This document shows positions 30,167-39,033 of a stretch of 64,000 nucleotides of DNA, piece after piece. The stretch covers positions 3,720,001 through 3,784,000 of the forward strand of contig CP121688.1 of assembly GCA_038396625.1 (NCBI GenBank), read 5' to 3'. The notes beneath the pieces are model-generated. The model was not told where the DNA came from, did no database searches, and saw nothing but the letters and a program-made list of their open reading frames with translations. Positions within the stretch are counted from its first letter, which is position 1. Each line of letters opens with the position of its first letter. Source of the stretch: G038396625 sp038396625 (lineage in GTDB: Bacteria; Bacillota; Clostridia; Peptostreptococcales; Thermotaleaceae). The position numbers were made by a program, and so were the translations under genes.

Positions 30167-31210
30167 CTACACCACCTTTTTCATGATATGTATTGCATCA
30201 GGTACGATCATGAGTCCTACATGCTCCCCTACTTTGGCCATATGAATACTATGAATCATCCACTTAAATCCTTGTTGATCTTCTACTTCTATTTCATAAT
30301 GAACACCTTTAAATACAATCGAAACGACTTTCCCCAAAATCATTCCTTCTTCTTTCTTTACAATCTCTATGTCCTCAGGTCTAATCAAAACTTCTATTTC
30401 TTCATCAGACCGAAATCCCTTATCTACACATTGAAATATTTTGTCTTCTATTTTTACACGAAAATCTTCCGTCATAATGCCATCTAGAATATTTCCTTCT
30501 CCAATAAAATCAGCCACAAACCGATTTGTGGGTTCGTTATATATGTCTTCTGGTGTACCAATCTGTTGGATCTCCCCTTCACTCATTACCACCACTCGAT
30601 CAGACATGGTAAGCGCTTCTTCTTGGTCATGAGTTACATAAATAAAGGTAACACCCACTCTCTGCTGAATCTTTTTTAACTCTAACTGCATACCCTTCCG
30701 CAATTTTAGATCTAATGCCCCCAAGGGCTCATCCAATAAAAGCACCTTTGGTTCATTCACCAATGCTCTAGCAATGGCAATTCTTTGCTGCTGTCCCCCA
30801 CTTAAAGATTGAATTTTTCGATACTCAAATCCTTGGAGATTCACCAGTCTTAACATTTCTCGTACCTTTTCTTCTATCACATTCCTTGGCATTTTTTTTA
30901 TCTTAAGCCCAAAAGCGATATTTTCTAATACATTCAGATGAGGAAACAATGCATACTTTTGAAAAACCGTATTAATCTGTCGTTGATAAGGAGGGAGATC
31001 ATTAATTTGTTTGCCTTCAAAATATACTTCACCCATTGTAGGTTGCTCAAATCCCCCTATAATTCTTAAGGTCGTTGTCTTTCCACATCCACTAGGTCCT
31101 AAAAGGGTTACAAATTCTTTTGGTCTAATTTCTAGATTAATATTCTGCAAAACTTCCTTATCTCCAAAATTTTTGGATGCGTTCTTTAGTTCAATAATGT
31201 AATCATTCAT
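30167..31210 (-). CDS. potA: Spermidine/putrescine ABC transporter ATP-binding protein
   Basis: ATPase that powers polyamine import, 347 residues. Walker A GPSGCGKTTT, signature LSGGQQQRIAIARAL, Walker B VLLLDEPLGALD, H-loop VTHDQEEAL, and a C-terminal TOBE-type regulatory region (about 235-345). First gene of the potABCD operon. Confidence 0.95.
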   Translation of the reverse strand: MNDYIIELKNASKNFGDKEVLQNINLEIRPKEFVTLLGPSGCGKTTTLRIIGGFEQPTMGEVYFEGKQINDLPPYQRQINTVFQKYALFPHLNVLENIAFGLKIKKMPRNVIEEKVREMLRLVNLQGFEYRKIQSLSGGQQQRIAIARALVNEPKVLLLDEPLGALDLKLRKGMQLELKKIQQRVGVTFIYVTHDQEEALTMSDRVVVMSEGEIQQIGTPEDIYNEPTNRFVADFIGEGNILDGIMTEDFRVKIEDKIFQCVDKGFRSDEEIEVLIRPEDIEIVKKEEGMILGKVVSIVFKGVHYEIEVEDQQGFKWMIHSIHMAKVGEHVGLMIVPDAIHIMKKVV

Positions 31211-31666
31211 AATGCTATCCTCCCCCTTTCATAGTCATTAGGTATTGATTTTTCTTCAGTTGTGCTATCCCAAAGGATATTTAGTATTTGTAACCTTAAA
31301 GTTTATTAAAACTAAATTCAGTTTATTATATTTTTTTTGGATGCATTTGTCAATAGATATAACGATTTGGCACATCTACCTATGGAAATTTTTCTATTAG
31401 CGCATTGCAGAATCCTAACATGTTAAAATTGAAAGTTCAGTAATTCTAAGCTCTGTATTGATTCCTCTTATTTTCCATCATAAACAAAAAGTCCTTGGTA
31501 TGAACAATGGACTTTATTTTCATCTAGGTCGTTCTTCCCTATTGTTTAGATCAAATATGCTACATTCTCCCTATATTTTTTTACATCTGAATATTCTATA
31601 ATAAATATAGGGGAATTATTTCATTTTAATCTATTTTACAAAAGTTATCAGGGGGAGGTATGTCCA
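31211..31666. other. 456-bp gap with pot promoter and a free-standing hairpin
   Basis: Holds the pot promoter (31325-31353), a direct repeat GTTTATTA at 31301 and 31321, and a hairpin AAAGTCC...GGACTTT at about 31490-31515 followed by T-rich sequence on both strands. That hairpin is not next to the end of any visible gene. No gene was seen. Confidence 0.5.
31325..31353 (-). promoter_or_regulatory. potABCD promoter
   Basis: Consensus minus-strand promoter: TTGACA (31348-31353), 17-base spacer, TATAAT (31325-31330). Just downstream are two direct copies of GTTTATTA (31301-31308 and 31321-31328, offset 20 bases), a possible repressor site. The leader is about 110 bases. Confidence 0.85.
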
Positions 31667-31924
31667 ATGGGTTATTCTAGTGAATATAGTGATTTCTACG
31701 CATCAAAGACCTGTAAAAAGTGTAAATGCTTAATTACAAAGCCCTCCGTATATGGTTATTGTCCAAAGTGTGAAACTGAAATGGATGAGGCTTATGCCAA
31801 GATACGAAATCATTTAGAAATTTATCCATTGGAAACATCCTATGGCTTGCAGAATGCCTTGGGCATATCAATAAAAACGATTCATCTACTTCTACAGGAT
31901 AAAAGGTTTACAATGCGTTTGTAA
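31667..31924 (+). CDS. Small zinc-ribbon protein, YvyF-like
   Basis: 85-residue protein with four cysteines in two pairs (CKKCKC and CPKCETEM), the pattern of a small zinc ribbon, followed by helices with a HTH-like end (GLQNALGISIKTIHLLLQDK). The overall plan resembles the short flagellar-operon regulator YvyF, but no flagellar genes are near, so the role is open. GGGGGAGG lies 8 bases before the ATG. Confidence 0.65.
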   Translation: MGYSSEYSDFYASKTCKKCKCLITKPSVYGYCPKCETEMDEAYAKIRNHLEIYPLETSYGLQNALGISIKTIHLLLQDKRFTMRL

Positions 31925-31959
31925 GATAAAGAAGCTATACAAGTTATATTATGGATAAA

Positions 31960-31997
31960 CAAAACCATCTAGGCTGCTGATGTGCCATAGATGGTTT
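31960..31997. terminator. Hairpin between convergent genes
   Basis: AAAACCATCTA pairs with TAGATGGTTTT, between the zinc-ribbon gene and the convergent methyltransferase gene. T runs are short on both strands, so termination is moderately supported. Confidence 0.6.
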
Positions 31998-32010
31998 TAA
32001 AATATCATGT

Positions 32011-33162
32011 CTATTTTTTTCCTAACATTTCTTTGGGTGGCTTTGGTCCAAAAAACTGATAATAGTCTACTTTAATTCTTCCATTATATAGTTTCCTTTT
32101 TTTGCTTGCTTTTTTACCATACAGCTGTTCAAATTCCTCATCAGAGGTTACAATATAGGTAGACCATGTATCAAACCTTGCAAATACCTTTCCCATTCTT
32201 TCATACAGCTTCTGAACTTCCTTTTTTTCTCCCAATCGTTCACCATAAGGAGGGTTACATATAATGTAACCATATTGCCCATTGGATTGAATCCGACCCA
32301 TTTCTTGTACGCGAAAAGTAATACAATCATCTACCCCTGCTTCATAGGCATTGTTTTTGGCAATCTCAATAGCTTTCTCATCAATATCTGATGCAAAAAT
32401 TTTGATAGCCACATCTTGTCTGATAGCTTTTAGAGCTGTTATCCTCTCATCCTTCCAATATTTTTCTGGAACCCTTTGCCACTGCTCTGAAACAAATTCA
32501 CGAGATAAACCCGGTGCAATATTCTTTCCGATCATAGCTGCCTCTATAGGAATAGTTCCTGATCCACAGAAGGGATCAATCAATACACGATCTTCTCGCC
32601 AACGACTGATCATAACCATTGCTGCTGCCAAGGTCTCCTTAAGAGGTGCCTCATTGGCCTGTGCACGGTAGCCTCTCTTATGTAATCCTACACCACTGGT
32701 ATCGATGGTCAAGGTAGCTGTATCTTTAAGTAAAGCTACCTCTACAGGGAACTCTGCTCCATTTTCTTCAAACCATTCTTTGTGGTAGGTTTCTTTTAAC
32801 CTCTCTACAATTGCCTTTTTTACAATTGCCTGACAGTCCGATACACTAAAAAGTTTTGATTTTACAGACTTACCCGTAACAGGAAACTTGCCATTCTCAG
32901 GAATCCATTCTTCCCAAGGCAACGCTTTTGTCTGCTGAAATAATTCTTCAAAGGTTGTTGCCTTAAATTCTCCCATCTTAAGCAATACGCGATCAGCCGT
33001 TCTTAGCCATAGGTTTGTCTTAGGAATGGCTCTTTCATTGGCCGTAAAGGTCACCTTTCCATTCTCAACCGTCATTTGTTCATATCCCAGCTTTTTTACT
33101 TCTAACTTCACCAGTTCTTCTAATCCAAAAGTAGCGGTAGCAATTAATTGAATTTTTCCCAT
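32011..33162 (-). CDS. THUMP-domain class I rRNA methyltransferase (RlmL/YpsC-like)
   Basis: 383-residue RNA methyltransferase, predicted to make N2-methylguanosine in 23S rRNA. An N-terminal THUMP region (about 60-160) precedes the Rossmann methyltransferase, with DPFCGSGTIPIEAAMI and the catalytic NPPYGERLG. It equals the N-terminal half of E. coli RlmKL, the usual form in Firmicutes. Start at ATG 33162. Confidence 0.9.
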   Translation of the reverse strand: MGKIQLIATATFGLEELVKLEVKKLGYEQMTVENGKVTFTANERAIPKTNLWLRTADRVLLKMGEFKATTFEELFQQTKALPWEEWIPENGKFPVTGKSVKSKLFSVSDCQAIVKKAIVERLKETYHKEWFEENGAEFPVEVALLKDTATLTIDTSGVGLHKRGYRAQANEAPLKETLAAAMVMISRWREDRVLIDPFCGSGTIPIEAAMIGKNIAPGLSREFVSEQWQRVPEKYWKDERITALKAIRQDVAIKIFASDIDEKAIEIAKNNAYEAGVDDCITFRVQEMGRIQSNGQYGYIICNPPYGERLGEKKEVQKLYERMGKVFARFDTWSTYIVTSDEEFEQLYGKKASKKRKLYNGRIKVDYYQFFGPKPPKEMLGKK

Positions 33163-33260
33163 ATTATCTCTCCTATGTTTATCTTTTCATTCTTTTTATT
33201 ATAACATAAAGGTTACACAATCATACTTTCCCTTTCTATCTCTTTTACACTTTAAGCATT

Positions 33261-33325
33261 TCTATTTTATTATATCCTTAGCCTTATATTGATAGACTAT
33301 AAGGCTAAGGGTATAATAAAATAGA
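33261..33325. repeat. 28-bp inverted repeat around the folate operon promoter
   Basis: Arms 33261-33288 and 33298-33325 are complementary at all but one position (a G-T pair in RNA) with a 9-base loop. There is no T run, so it does not look like a terminator. The -35 box sits in the loop and the -10 box in the right arm. Confidence 0.85.
33289..33317 (+). promoter_or_regulatory. Folate/pABA operon promoter
   Basis: TTGATA (33289-33294), 17-base spacer, TATAAT (33312-33317), about 70 bases upstream of the HD gene, embedded in the 28-bp inverted repeat. Two copies of AGACGAAAA follow at about 33333 and 33345, before the ribosome site. Confidence 0.8.
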
Positions 33326-33394
33326 TCTAAAATAGACGAAAAACAGACGAAAAGCATTTATAATGGGAGAGAAAATCTAGATAGGAGAATTTTT

Positions 33395-33874
33395 ATGGAA
33401 AGAATTAATCGTATTCTTGCAAGTTCTAAATATATAGAGTACTTAAAAAAAAATGATGAAGCAGAAAAAACTCGTGTATTCTGTCATCATGACCTGCGTC
33501 ACGCCATTGACGTTGCTCGAGTTGCTTATATTTTGTCATTAGAGGAACAAATTCCTATAAGTAAAGATATGATCTATGCTGCCTCTCTTCTTCATGATAT
33601 CGGAAGATGGAAAGAGTATCTTGATGGCTCCGACCATGCTGTAATCAGTGCAGATTTGGCATTAGGAATATTAGAAAACAGTGGATTTAAGAGCAAGGAG
33701 CAAAAGTATATTTATGATGCTATTAAGAATCATCGTACAACCGATGGGCAAAGCACTGCTTTAGATCGCATATTATACACAAGTGACAAAATATCCCGCC
33801 CCTGCCATACATGCCATGCAATCGAAGCATGTAAACGTTTTGAGGATGGAAAAAAACCAAAGCTATCCTATTAA
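33395..33874 (+). CDS. HD-domain metal-dependent phosphohydrolase in folate operon
   Basis: 159-residue HD protein, likely a nucleotide or pterin phosphohydrolase. Metal ligands are visible as HHDLRHAIDVARV, LLHDIGRWKEY, and DAIKNHRTTDG, with DRILYTSDKISRPC as the C-terminal aspartate; a Cys pair (CHTCHAIEAC) lies near the end. It is the first gene of the operon with pabABC and folEPBK. No Nudix or other dihydroneopterin triphosphate pyrophosphatase is in the operon, so this protein may fill that step; that is inference from context. AGGAG is 7 bases before the ATG. Confidence 0.8.
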   Translation: MERINRILASSKYIEYLKKNDEAEKTRVFCHHDLRHAIDVARVAYILSLEEQIPISKDMIYAASLLHDIGRWKEYLDGSDHAVISADLALGILENSGFKSKEQKYIYDAIKNHRTTDGQSTALDRILYTSDKISRPCHTCHAIEACKRFEDGKKPKLSY

Positions 33875-33893
33875 ATGAAAAGGAGTGTTTTAT

Positions 33894-34466
33894 TTGATTT
33901 TAATGATTGATAATTACGATTCCTTCACGTATAATCTTGTGCAATACTTAGAATCTTTAAATGAATATGTATTAGTATACAGAAATGACGCTATCCGTCT
34001 AGCAGAAATCGAAAAACTCAATCCTACTATGATCGTATTATCTCCTGGCCCTTGTACTCCAAATGAATCAGGAATTTGCAAGGATGTAGTGACAACTTTC
34101 AAAGGAAAACTACCCATTCTAGGAATATGCTTAGGTCATCAGACCATCGGCGATGTCTTTGGTGGGAAAATCATTAAAGCTAAAGCGCCCGTTCATGGAA
34201 AGGTACATCCTATCAAACATATCAACAAAGGCGTGTTTAAGGATCTTCCTAATCCTTTGAAAGTAACAAGATACCACTCCCTGGTAGTAGAGAAAGATTC
34301 ATTGCCTTCTTGCTTTGAAATTACGGCAGAAACCTTTGATGGAGAGATCATGGGCATGCGTCATAAGGATTATATGATAGAGGGCGTTCAATTTCATCCT
34401 GAAGCCATCTTAACAGAAAAAGGAATAAAAATTTTAGAAAACTTTTTAATCGAAGCAAAAAAATAG
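33894..34466 (+). CDS. pabA: Aminodeoxychorismate synthase glutaminase component
   Basis: Supplies ammonia from glutamine to PabB. Class I amidotransferase with ILGICLGHQTIGDVFGG (nucleophile Cys) and QFHPEAILTEKG (His-Glu). The start is a TTG at 33894, 8 bases after AGGAG, giving the typical MILMIDNYDSFTYNLVQ; GTG 33885 overlaps the ribosome site. Within a folate operon, PabA is preferred over TrpG, though the subunit can serve both. Confidence 0.92.
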   Translation: MILMIDNYDSFTYNLVQYLESLNEYVLVYRNDAIRLAEIEKLNPTMIVLSPGPCTPNESGICKDVVTTFKGKLPILGICLGHQTIGDVFGGKIIKAKAPVHGKVHPIKHINKGVFKDLPNPLKVTRYHSLVVEKDSLPSCFEITAETFDGEIMGMRHKDYMIEGVQFHPEAILTEKGIKILENFLIEAKK

Positions 34467-34482
34467 ACAAGTAGGTGAGAAC

Positions 34483-35853
34483 ATGTTGATTCAAAAAATA
34501 GATACGTCTTTAGATAGCTTTCAACTCTATACACTTTTTAAAGATCATCCCTATAGTTTTTTCTTAGACAGCGGTATGGACCCTCATAAACTGGGCAAGT
34601 ACTCTTTTATAGGATTTGATCCTTTTTTGGTATTCAAGAGCAAAGAAGACAAAATAGAGATTTATGAGGATAAAAAAATTTCTATTTTTTATGGGGATCC
34701 CTTAGAAAAACTTAGAGAAATACTAGAACGCTATACCATGGATTATCAAACACACTTTCCTTTTGTAGGAGGTGCTGTTGGGTATCTTGGATATGATCTA
34801 TGTCATCACATAGAAAATTTACCGCGAACAGCTATCGACGATGTAGGAATCCCAGACTGTTATTTTGGTCTATACGATGGCATCCTCATCATTGATCACA
34901 GCAAAAATGAAGTATCTATTGCGGCTTTAGGTCTAAAAAACAAAAAAGAATTGATCCTACAGCATATTAAAGATATCATCCAACAAGGAGAAGAAAAGGG
35001 TGTATCCATTCATATTCCCCAAAAATTAAAACCTGTAAACCTACAGGCTAATTTTAAAAAAGAAGATTATATAAAGGCGATCAATAAAATCAAGGATTAT
35101 ATAAAAGCAGGAGATATCTATCAAGCCAATATGACCCAAAGGTTTGAATGTGAACTTGAAGAAAGTGCCTATGATCTTTATACAAAGCTTCGTGCCATCA
35201 ATCCTGCACCCTTTGCAAGCTATATTGATTTTGGCGAAGGACAAATTGTCAGCAGTTCTCCAGAAAGATTTATTCGTATCCAAGATCGAATCATAGAAAC
35301 AAGACCTATCAAAGGAACTCGTCCTAGAGGGAGAACTCATAAAGAAGATCTAAGAAATAGAGAAGAATTATTATCCAGTGAAAAAGACAAAGCAGAACTA
35401 CTCATGATTGTCGATCTTGAGAGAAATGACCTGGGTAAAATTTCTAAAGCGGGTACAGTTAAGGTGACAGAATTATTCCATTTAGAAGAATATCCAACGG
35501 TATATCATTTGGTTTCGACTGTTGTTGGAGAAATGAAAGATGATTGTGGTGTCATCGACTGTATCAAAGCTACTTTCCCTGGTGGCTCCATTACAGGTGC
35601 TCCTAAGATTCGTGCGATGGAAATTATTGATGAGCTAGAACCTACACAAAGAAATATGTATACCGGTTCTATCGGCTATATTGGTTTTAATGGAGATATG
35701 GATTTGAATATCGTTATTCGAACGATTCTTTGTAAAGATAATAAAGCCTACTTTCAAGTAGGAGGCGGTATCGTTTGGGATTCGGACCCAGAGTTAGAAT
35801 ATGAAGAAACCCTCCACAAGGGAAAAGCGCTCATAAAAGCCTTAGAATTATAA
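34483..35853 (+). CDS. pabB: Aminodeoxychorismate synthase component I
   Basis: Aminates chorismate to 4-amino-4-deoxychorismate. 456 residues: N-terminal anthranilate synthase I-type domain (1-150), chorismate-binding domain (about 190-450) with IKAGDIYQANMTQRF, ETRPIKGTRPRG, DLERNDLGKI and FPGGSITGAPKIRAMEIIDEL. The PIKGT lysine is the residue usual for ADC synthase (PIKGT) rather than anthranilate synthase (PIAGT), which supports pabB. Confidence 0.94.
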   Translation: MLIQKIDTSLDSFQLYTLFKDHPYSFFLDSGMDPHKLGKYSFIGFDPFLVFKSKEDKIEIYEDKKISIFYGDPLEKLREILERYTMDYQTHFPFVGGAVGYLGYDLCHHIENLPRTAIDDVGIPDCYFGLYDGILIIDHSKNEVSIAALGLKNKKELILQHIKDIIQQGEEKGVSIHIPQKLKPVNLQANFKKEDYIKAINKIKDYIKAGDIYQANMTQRFECELEESAYDLYTKLRAINPAPFASYIDFGEGQIVSSSPERFIRIQDRIIETRPIKGTRPRGRTHKEDLRNREELLSSEKDKAELLMIVDLERNDLGKISKAGTVKVTELFHLEEYPTVYHLVSTVVGEMKDDCGVIDCIKATFPGGSITGAPKIRAMEIIDELEPTQRNMYTGSIGYIGFNGDMDLNIVIRTILCKDNKAYFQVGGGIVWDSDPELEYEETLHKGKALIKALEL

Positions 35854-35868
35854 ACTTGGAGTGATGCT

Positions 35869-36687
35869 ATGTATCTTTCATTAAATGGACAAATTCTTCA
35901 ACCAGAAAATGCCTGTATACCCTATGCATCAGAAGGTTTACAATATGGATATGGACTCTTTGAAACCATAAAAATATACAAAGGCGAAATGCTTTTTATA
36001 AAGGAACACTTGGAAAGATTCCAAAAAGGTTGTCAAGTACTAAACATTCCAATACACTATGATATAAATCTTATACGAAAATACTGTAATCAGCTGATTT
36101 CAGTAAACAACATAGATTTTGGGGCACTAAAAATACTTTACACAAAAAATAAAAATATCTATCATTTATGTATTACGACGAGACAGAGTCCTTATATAAA
36201 GGAAAAATATATAAAAGGCTTTGCATTGTGCTTTGCAGCTTCTAGAAAAAATCCCTATGCAAGCCTTACGTATATTAAGTCCAATAATTATCTAGAAAAT
36301 ATACTGGAAAAACAAAAATCGGCTGAAAAAAACTGTGAGGAAGCCATCTTCCTCAATACAAATCATCAAATCAGTGAAGGCACCTATACTAATATATTTT
36401 TTGTAAAAGATGATACCATCTACACACCTTCAGTCAATTGTGGCCTTCTTCCAGGTATCATGAGAAGTAAGGTAATGGATCTTATACAAAGACTTAGGCT
36501 TCCCTTAAAAGTTGGCGCTTACGATCCAGCAAGTTTATTGGCCGCAGATGAAATATTTGTAACCAATTCTTTAATGGATATTATGCCTGTATCGCAATTA
36601 GAGGATATACGATTTGATTTGAGTAATAACCCTATAACACAACGTTTACGTAGTGAATTTAGTAAATATTATGATTCTCTTAAATAG
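35869..36687 (+). CDS. pabC: 4-amino-4-deoxychorismate lyase
   Basis: PLP fold-type IV enzyme that releases pyruvate from aminodeoxychorismate to give p-aminobenzoate. 272 residues, with YGYGLFETIKIYKG, the PLP lysine region YIKSNNYLENIL, and EGTYTNIFFVKDD followed by CGLLPGIMRSKVMDL. GGAGTG precedes the ATG. Third step of the local pABA branch. Confidence 0.92.
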   Translation: MYLSLNGQILQPENACIPYASEGLQYGYGLFETIKIYKGEMLFIKEHLERFQKGCQVLNIPIHYDINLIRKYCNQLISVNNIDFGALKILYTKNKNIYHLCITTRQSPYIKEKYIKGFALCFAASRKNPYASLTYIKSNNYLENILEKQKSAEKNCEEAIFLNTNHQISEGTYTNIFFVKDDTIYTPSVNCGLLPGIMRSKVMDLIQRLRLPLKVGAYDPASLLAADEIFVTNSLMDIMPVSQLEDIRFDLSNNPITQRLRSEFSKYYDSLK

Positions 36688-36759
36688 AAATTGATATTAA
36701 TTCTTATATAATGCAACAACAATCAATATAAATAAAATAAATAGAAAAGAGGAATCCAA

Positions 36760-37332
36760 ATGGATAAAGAAAGAATAGAGCGAGCAGTACGAGAAATACT
36801 TCAAGCCATTGGCGAAGATCCGGATCGAGAAGGCTTACAAGATACCCCAAGAAGAATCGCAAAAATGTATGAAGAGATTTTTTCAGGCCTTCATGAAGAT
36901 CCGAAAAAGCATTTAGAAGTGTTCTTTCAAGACGAATCCCATGAAGAACTAGTTTTAGTAAAGGATATTCCTTTTTACTCCATGTGCGAACACCATTTTG
37001 TTCCTTTCTTCGGAAGAGCGCATGTTGGTTACCTGCCTAAAAACGGCAAGCTTACAGGACTTAGCAAACTTGCAAGAGTAGTAGAAACCGTTGCCAAAAG
37101 ACCTCAGCTTCAAGAAAGACTTACTACCTCCATCGCAGATGCCTTGGTGGAAAAACTAGATCCTTATGGTGTGATTGTCGTCGTGGAAGCAGAACATATG
37201 TGCATGACCATGAGAGGTGTAAAAAAACCTGGTTCAAAAACAATCACTTCTGCTGTCAGAGGATTATTTAACAAAGACGCCAAAGCTAGAGCAGAGGCCA
37301 TGTCACTGATTAACTTTAAAAGCTCATTCTAA
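36760..37332 (+). CDS. folE: GTP cyclohydrolase I
   Basis: Converts GTP to 7,8-dihydroneopterin triphosphate. 190 residues, zinc ligands in MCEHHFVPFFG (Cys, His) and AEHMCMTMRGV (Cys), plus SKLARVVETVAKRPQLQERL and the C-terminal TSAVRG. AGAGGA precedes the ATG; 72 bases separate it from pabC, without a terminator. Confidence 0.96.
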   Translation: MDKERIERAVREILQAIGEDPDREGLQDTPRRIAKMYEEIFSGLHEDPKKHLEVFFQDESHEELVLVKDIPFYSMCEHHFVPFFGRAHVGYLPKNGKLTGLSKLARVVETVAKRPQLQERLTTSIADALVEKLDPYGVIVVVEAEHMCMTMRGVKKPGSKTITSAVRGLFNKDAKARAEAMSLINFKSSF

Positions 37333-37344
37333 GGGGGAATGAAA

Positions 37345-38202
37345 ATGAAGCACATACCAAATCGAAAAGTACTTGTTTCCTGTAAAGAATATACATTGGA
37401 TTTAGGAAGCAAAACCTATATCATGGGGATTTTGAACATTACCCCTGATTCCTTTTCAGATGGGGGACAATTTATTGATGTAGAAAAAGCAGTAGCCCGC
37501 GCTAAAGAAATGGTTGTACAAGGTGCCCATATCATAGATATTGGTGGAGAATCTACAAGACCAGGCTCTATAGAAGTCTCTGCTGACGAGGAGATCCAAA
37601 GAGTTCTCCCTGTCGTGGAAAGATTAATAAAAGAAATCAATGTACCTATATCTGTAGATACTTCTAAAGCCATCGTTGCCGAAAAAGTCCTTCAAGCAGG
37701 CGCCCATATGATTAACGATGTCTGGGGACTGCAAAAAGATCCTGATATGGCACAAGTCATTGCAAAATATAATGTTCCTATCGTTGCTATGCACAATCAA
37801 ATAGGCACAGAATACAAAACAGATATTGTAGAAGAAATTATTAACTTTTTAAAAAAATCTATTGAGATTGCATTAGATGCTGGCATCAAGAAAGAGAATA
37901 TTATTCTAGACCCAGGTATCGGCTTTGGAAAAACATCGGAACAGAATATTCATGTCATGTCTAGATTAGATGAATTCAACAATATAGGTTATCCGATTCT
38001 TCTAGGAACATCTAGAAAATCTATGATCGGCAAAATATTGGATCTCCCACCTGCGCAAAGAGTTGAGGGCACCATCAGTACATCCGTTATCGGTATCATG
38101 CACGGGGTAGATATCGTGAGGGTACATGATGTACAAGAAAATCTTAGAGCCATTCTTGTTGCAGATGCAATTGTAAGGGGAACGACGCCATGGATAAAAT
38201 AA
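37345..38202 (+). CDS. folP: Dihydropteroate synthase
   Basis: Joins p-aminobenzoate to the pterin pyrophosphate; the sulfonamide target. 285 residues with ILNITPDSFSDGGQF (pterin loop 1), GGESTRPGS (loop 2), SVDTSKA, NDVWG, DPGIGFGKT and GTSRKSMIG. ATG 37345 follows AAGGGGGA at 8 bases; ATG 37339 is too close. It overlaps folB by 13 bases. Confidence 0.96.
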   Translation: MKHIPNRKVLVSCKEYTLDLGSKTYIMGILNITPDSFSDGGQFIDVEKAVARAKEMVVQGAHIIDIGGESTRPGSIEVSADEEIQRVLPVVERLIKEINVPISVDTSKAIVAEKVLQAGAHMINDVWGLQKDPDMAQVIAKYNVPIVAMHNQIGTEYKTDIVEEIINFLKKSIEIALDAGIKKENIILDPGIGFGKTSEQNIHVMSRLDEFNNIGYPILLGTSRKSMIGKILDLPPAQRVEGTISTSVIGIMHGVDIVRVHDVQENLRAILVADAIVRGTTPWIK

Positions 38203-38555
38203 TTATGAAAAACCTTAGCTTTTATGGCTATCACGGAGTTTTGCAGGAAGAAAGCATACTAGGACAAAAGTTCTTTATTGACATTGATCTTTATGTAGAT
38301 TTGAAAAAGGCAGGAACTACAGACCATGTAGCCGATACTGTTCATTATGGAGAAGCCTATGCCCTTGTAAAGGATATTGTTGAAAATAGAAGATTTCAAC
38401 TTATAGAAACCTTAGGAGAAACCATTACCAGCGAAGTGCTTTATCATTTCCCAAAAGTTCATGAAATTGTGATAAAGATCAAAAAACCTGAAGCACCTGT
38501 ACCTGGCATATACGATTATTTTGGCATAGAAATAAGGAGACAGCGAAATGACTAA
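38190..38555 (+). CDS. folB: Dihydroneopterin aldolase
   Basis: Cleaves dihydroneopterin to 6-hydroxymethyl-dihydropterin and glycolaldehyde. 121 residues with the family start IIMKNLSFYGYHGVLQEE, DTVHYGEAYALV, LIETLGETI and the catalytic-lysine region VIKIKKPEAPVPG. Overlaps folP and folK, so translation is coupled. Confidence 0.95.
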   Translation: MDKIIMKNLSFYGYHGVLQEESILGQKFFIDIDLYVDLKKAGTTDHVADTVHYGEAYALVKDIVENRRFQLIETLGETITSEVLYHFPKVHEIVIKIKKPEAPVPGIYDYFGIEIRRQRND

Positions 38556-39033
38556 AGCATACCTTGGTATTGGTGGCAATATAGGAAATAAAAAAGAAAA
38601 TATCCAAACAGCGATCACATTTTTGAAAAATCATCCTCACATCAGCGTCTCTAGAATTTCTTCCTATTATGAAACGGCGCCTGTAGGCTATGTAGATCAA
38701 GACTGGTTTTTAAACATTGTCGTGGAGATTGACACTGCCTTAGATCCATATGCATTACTGAATTACTGTCATGAAATTGAACAAAATCTCAAAAGAAAAA
38801 GATTGATTCGATGGGGACCAAGAACTATCGATGTGGATATCCTACTTTATGAAGGCTTTGCTTCACAGGATGAAGAACTCACCATTCCTCATCCTAGAAT
38901 GCATGAGCGTGCCTTTGTGATGATCCCCCTTTATGAGATTGCAAAGGATCTTATTATTCACAACACCCCTATCAAAGGGATCGTAGAAAATCTTAATACA
39001 CAAGAAATTAGGAAGATCGATGATGAAAGATAA
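38548..39033 (+). CDS. folK: 2-amino-4-hydroxy-6-hydroxymethyldihydropteridine pyrophosphokinase
   Basis: Activates the pterin with ATP. 161 residues with AYLGIGGNIGNKKENI, SSYYETAPVGY, DWFLN, RWGPRTIDVDILLY and IPHPRMHERAFV. AAGGAGA precedes its ATG inside folB; its own end overlaps the DAHP synthase start by 14 bases. Confidence 0.95.
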   Translation: MTKAYLGIGGNIGNKKENIQTAITFLKNHPHISVSRISSYYETAPVGYVDQDWFLNIVVEIDTALDPYALLNYCHEIEQNLKRKRLIRWGPRTIDVDILLYEGFASQDEELTIPHPRMHERAFVMIPLYEIAKDLIIHNTPIKGIVENLNTQEIRKIDDER

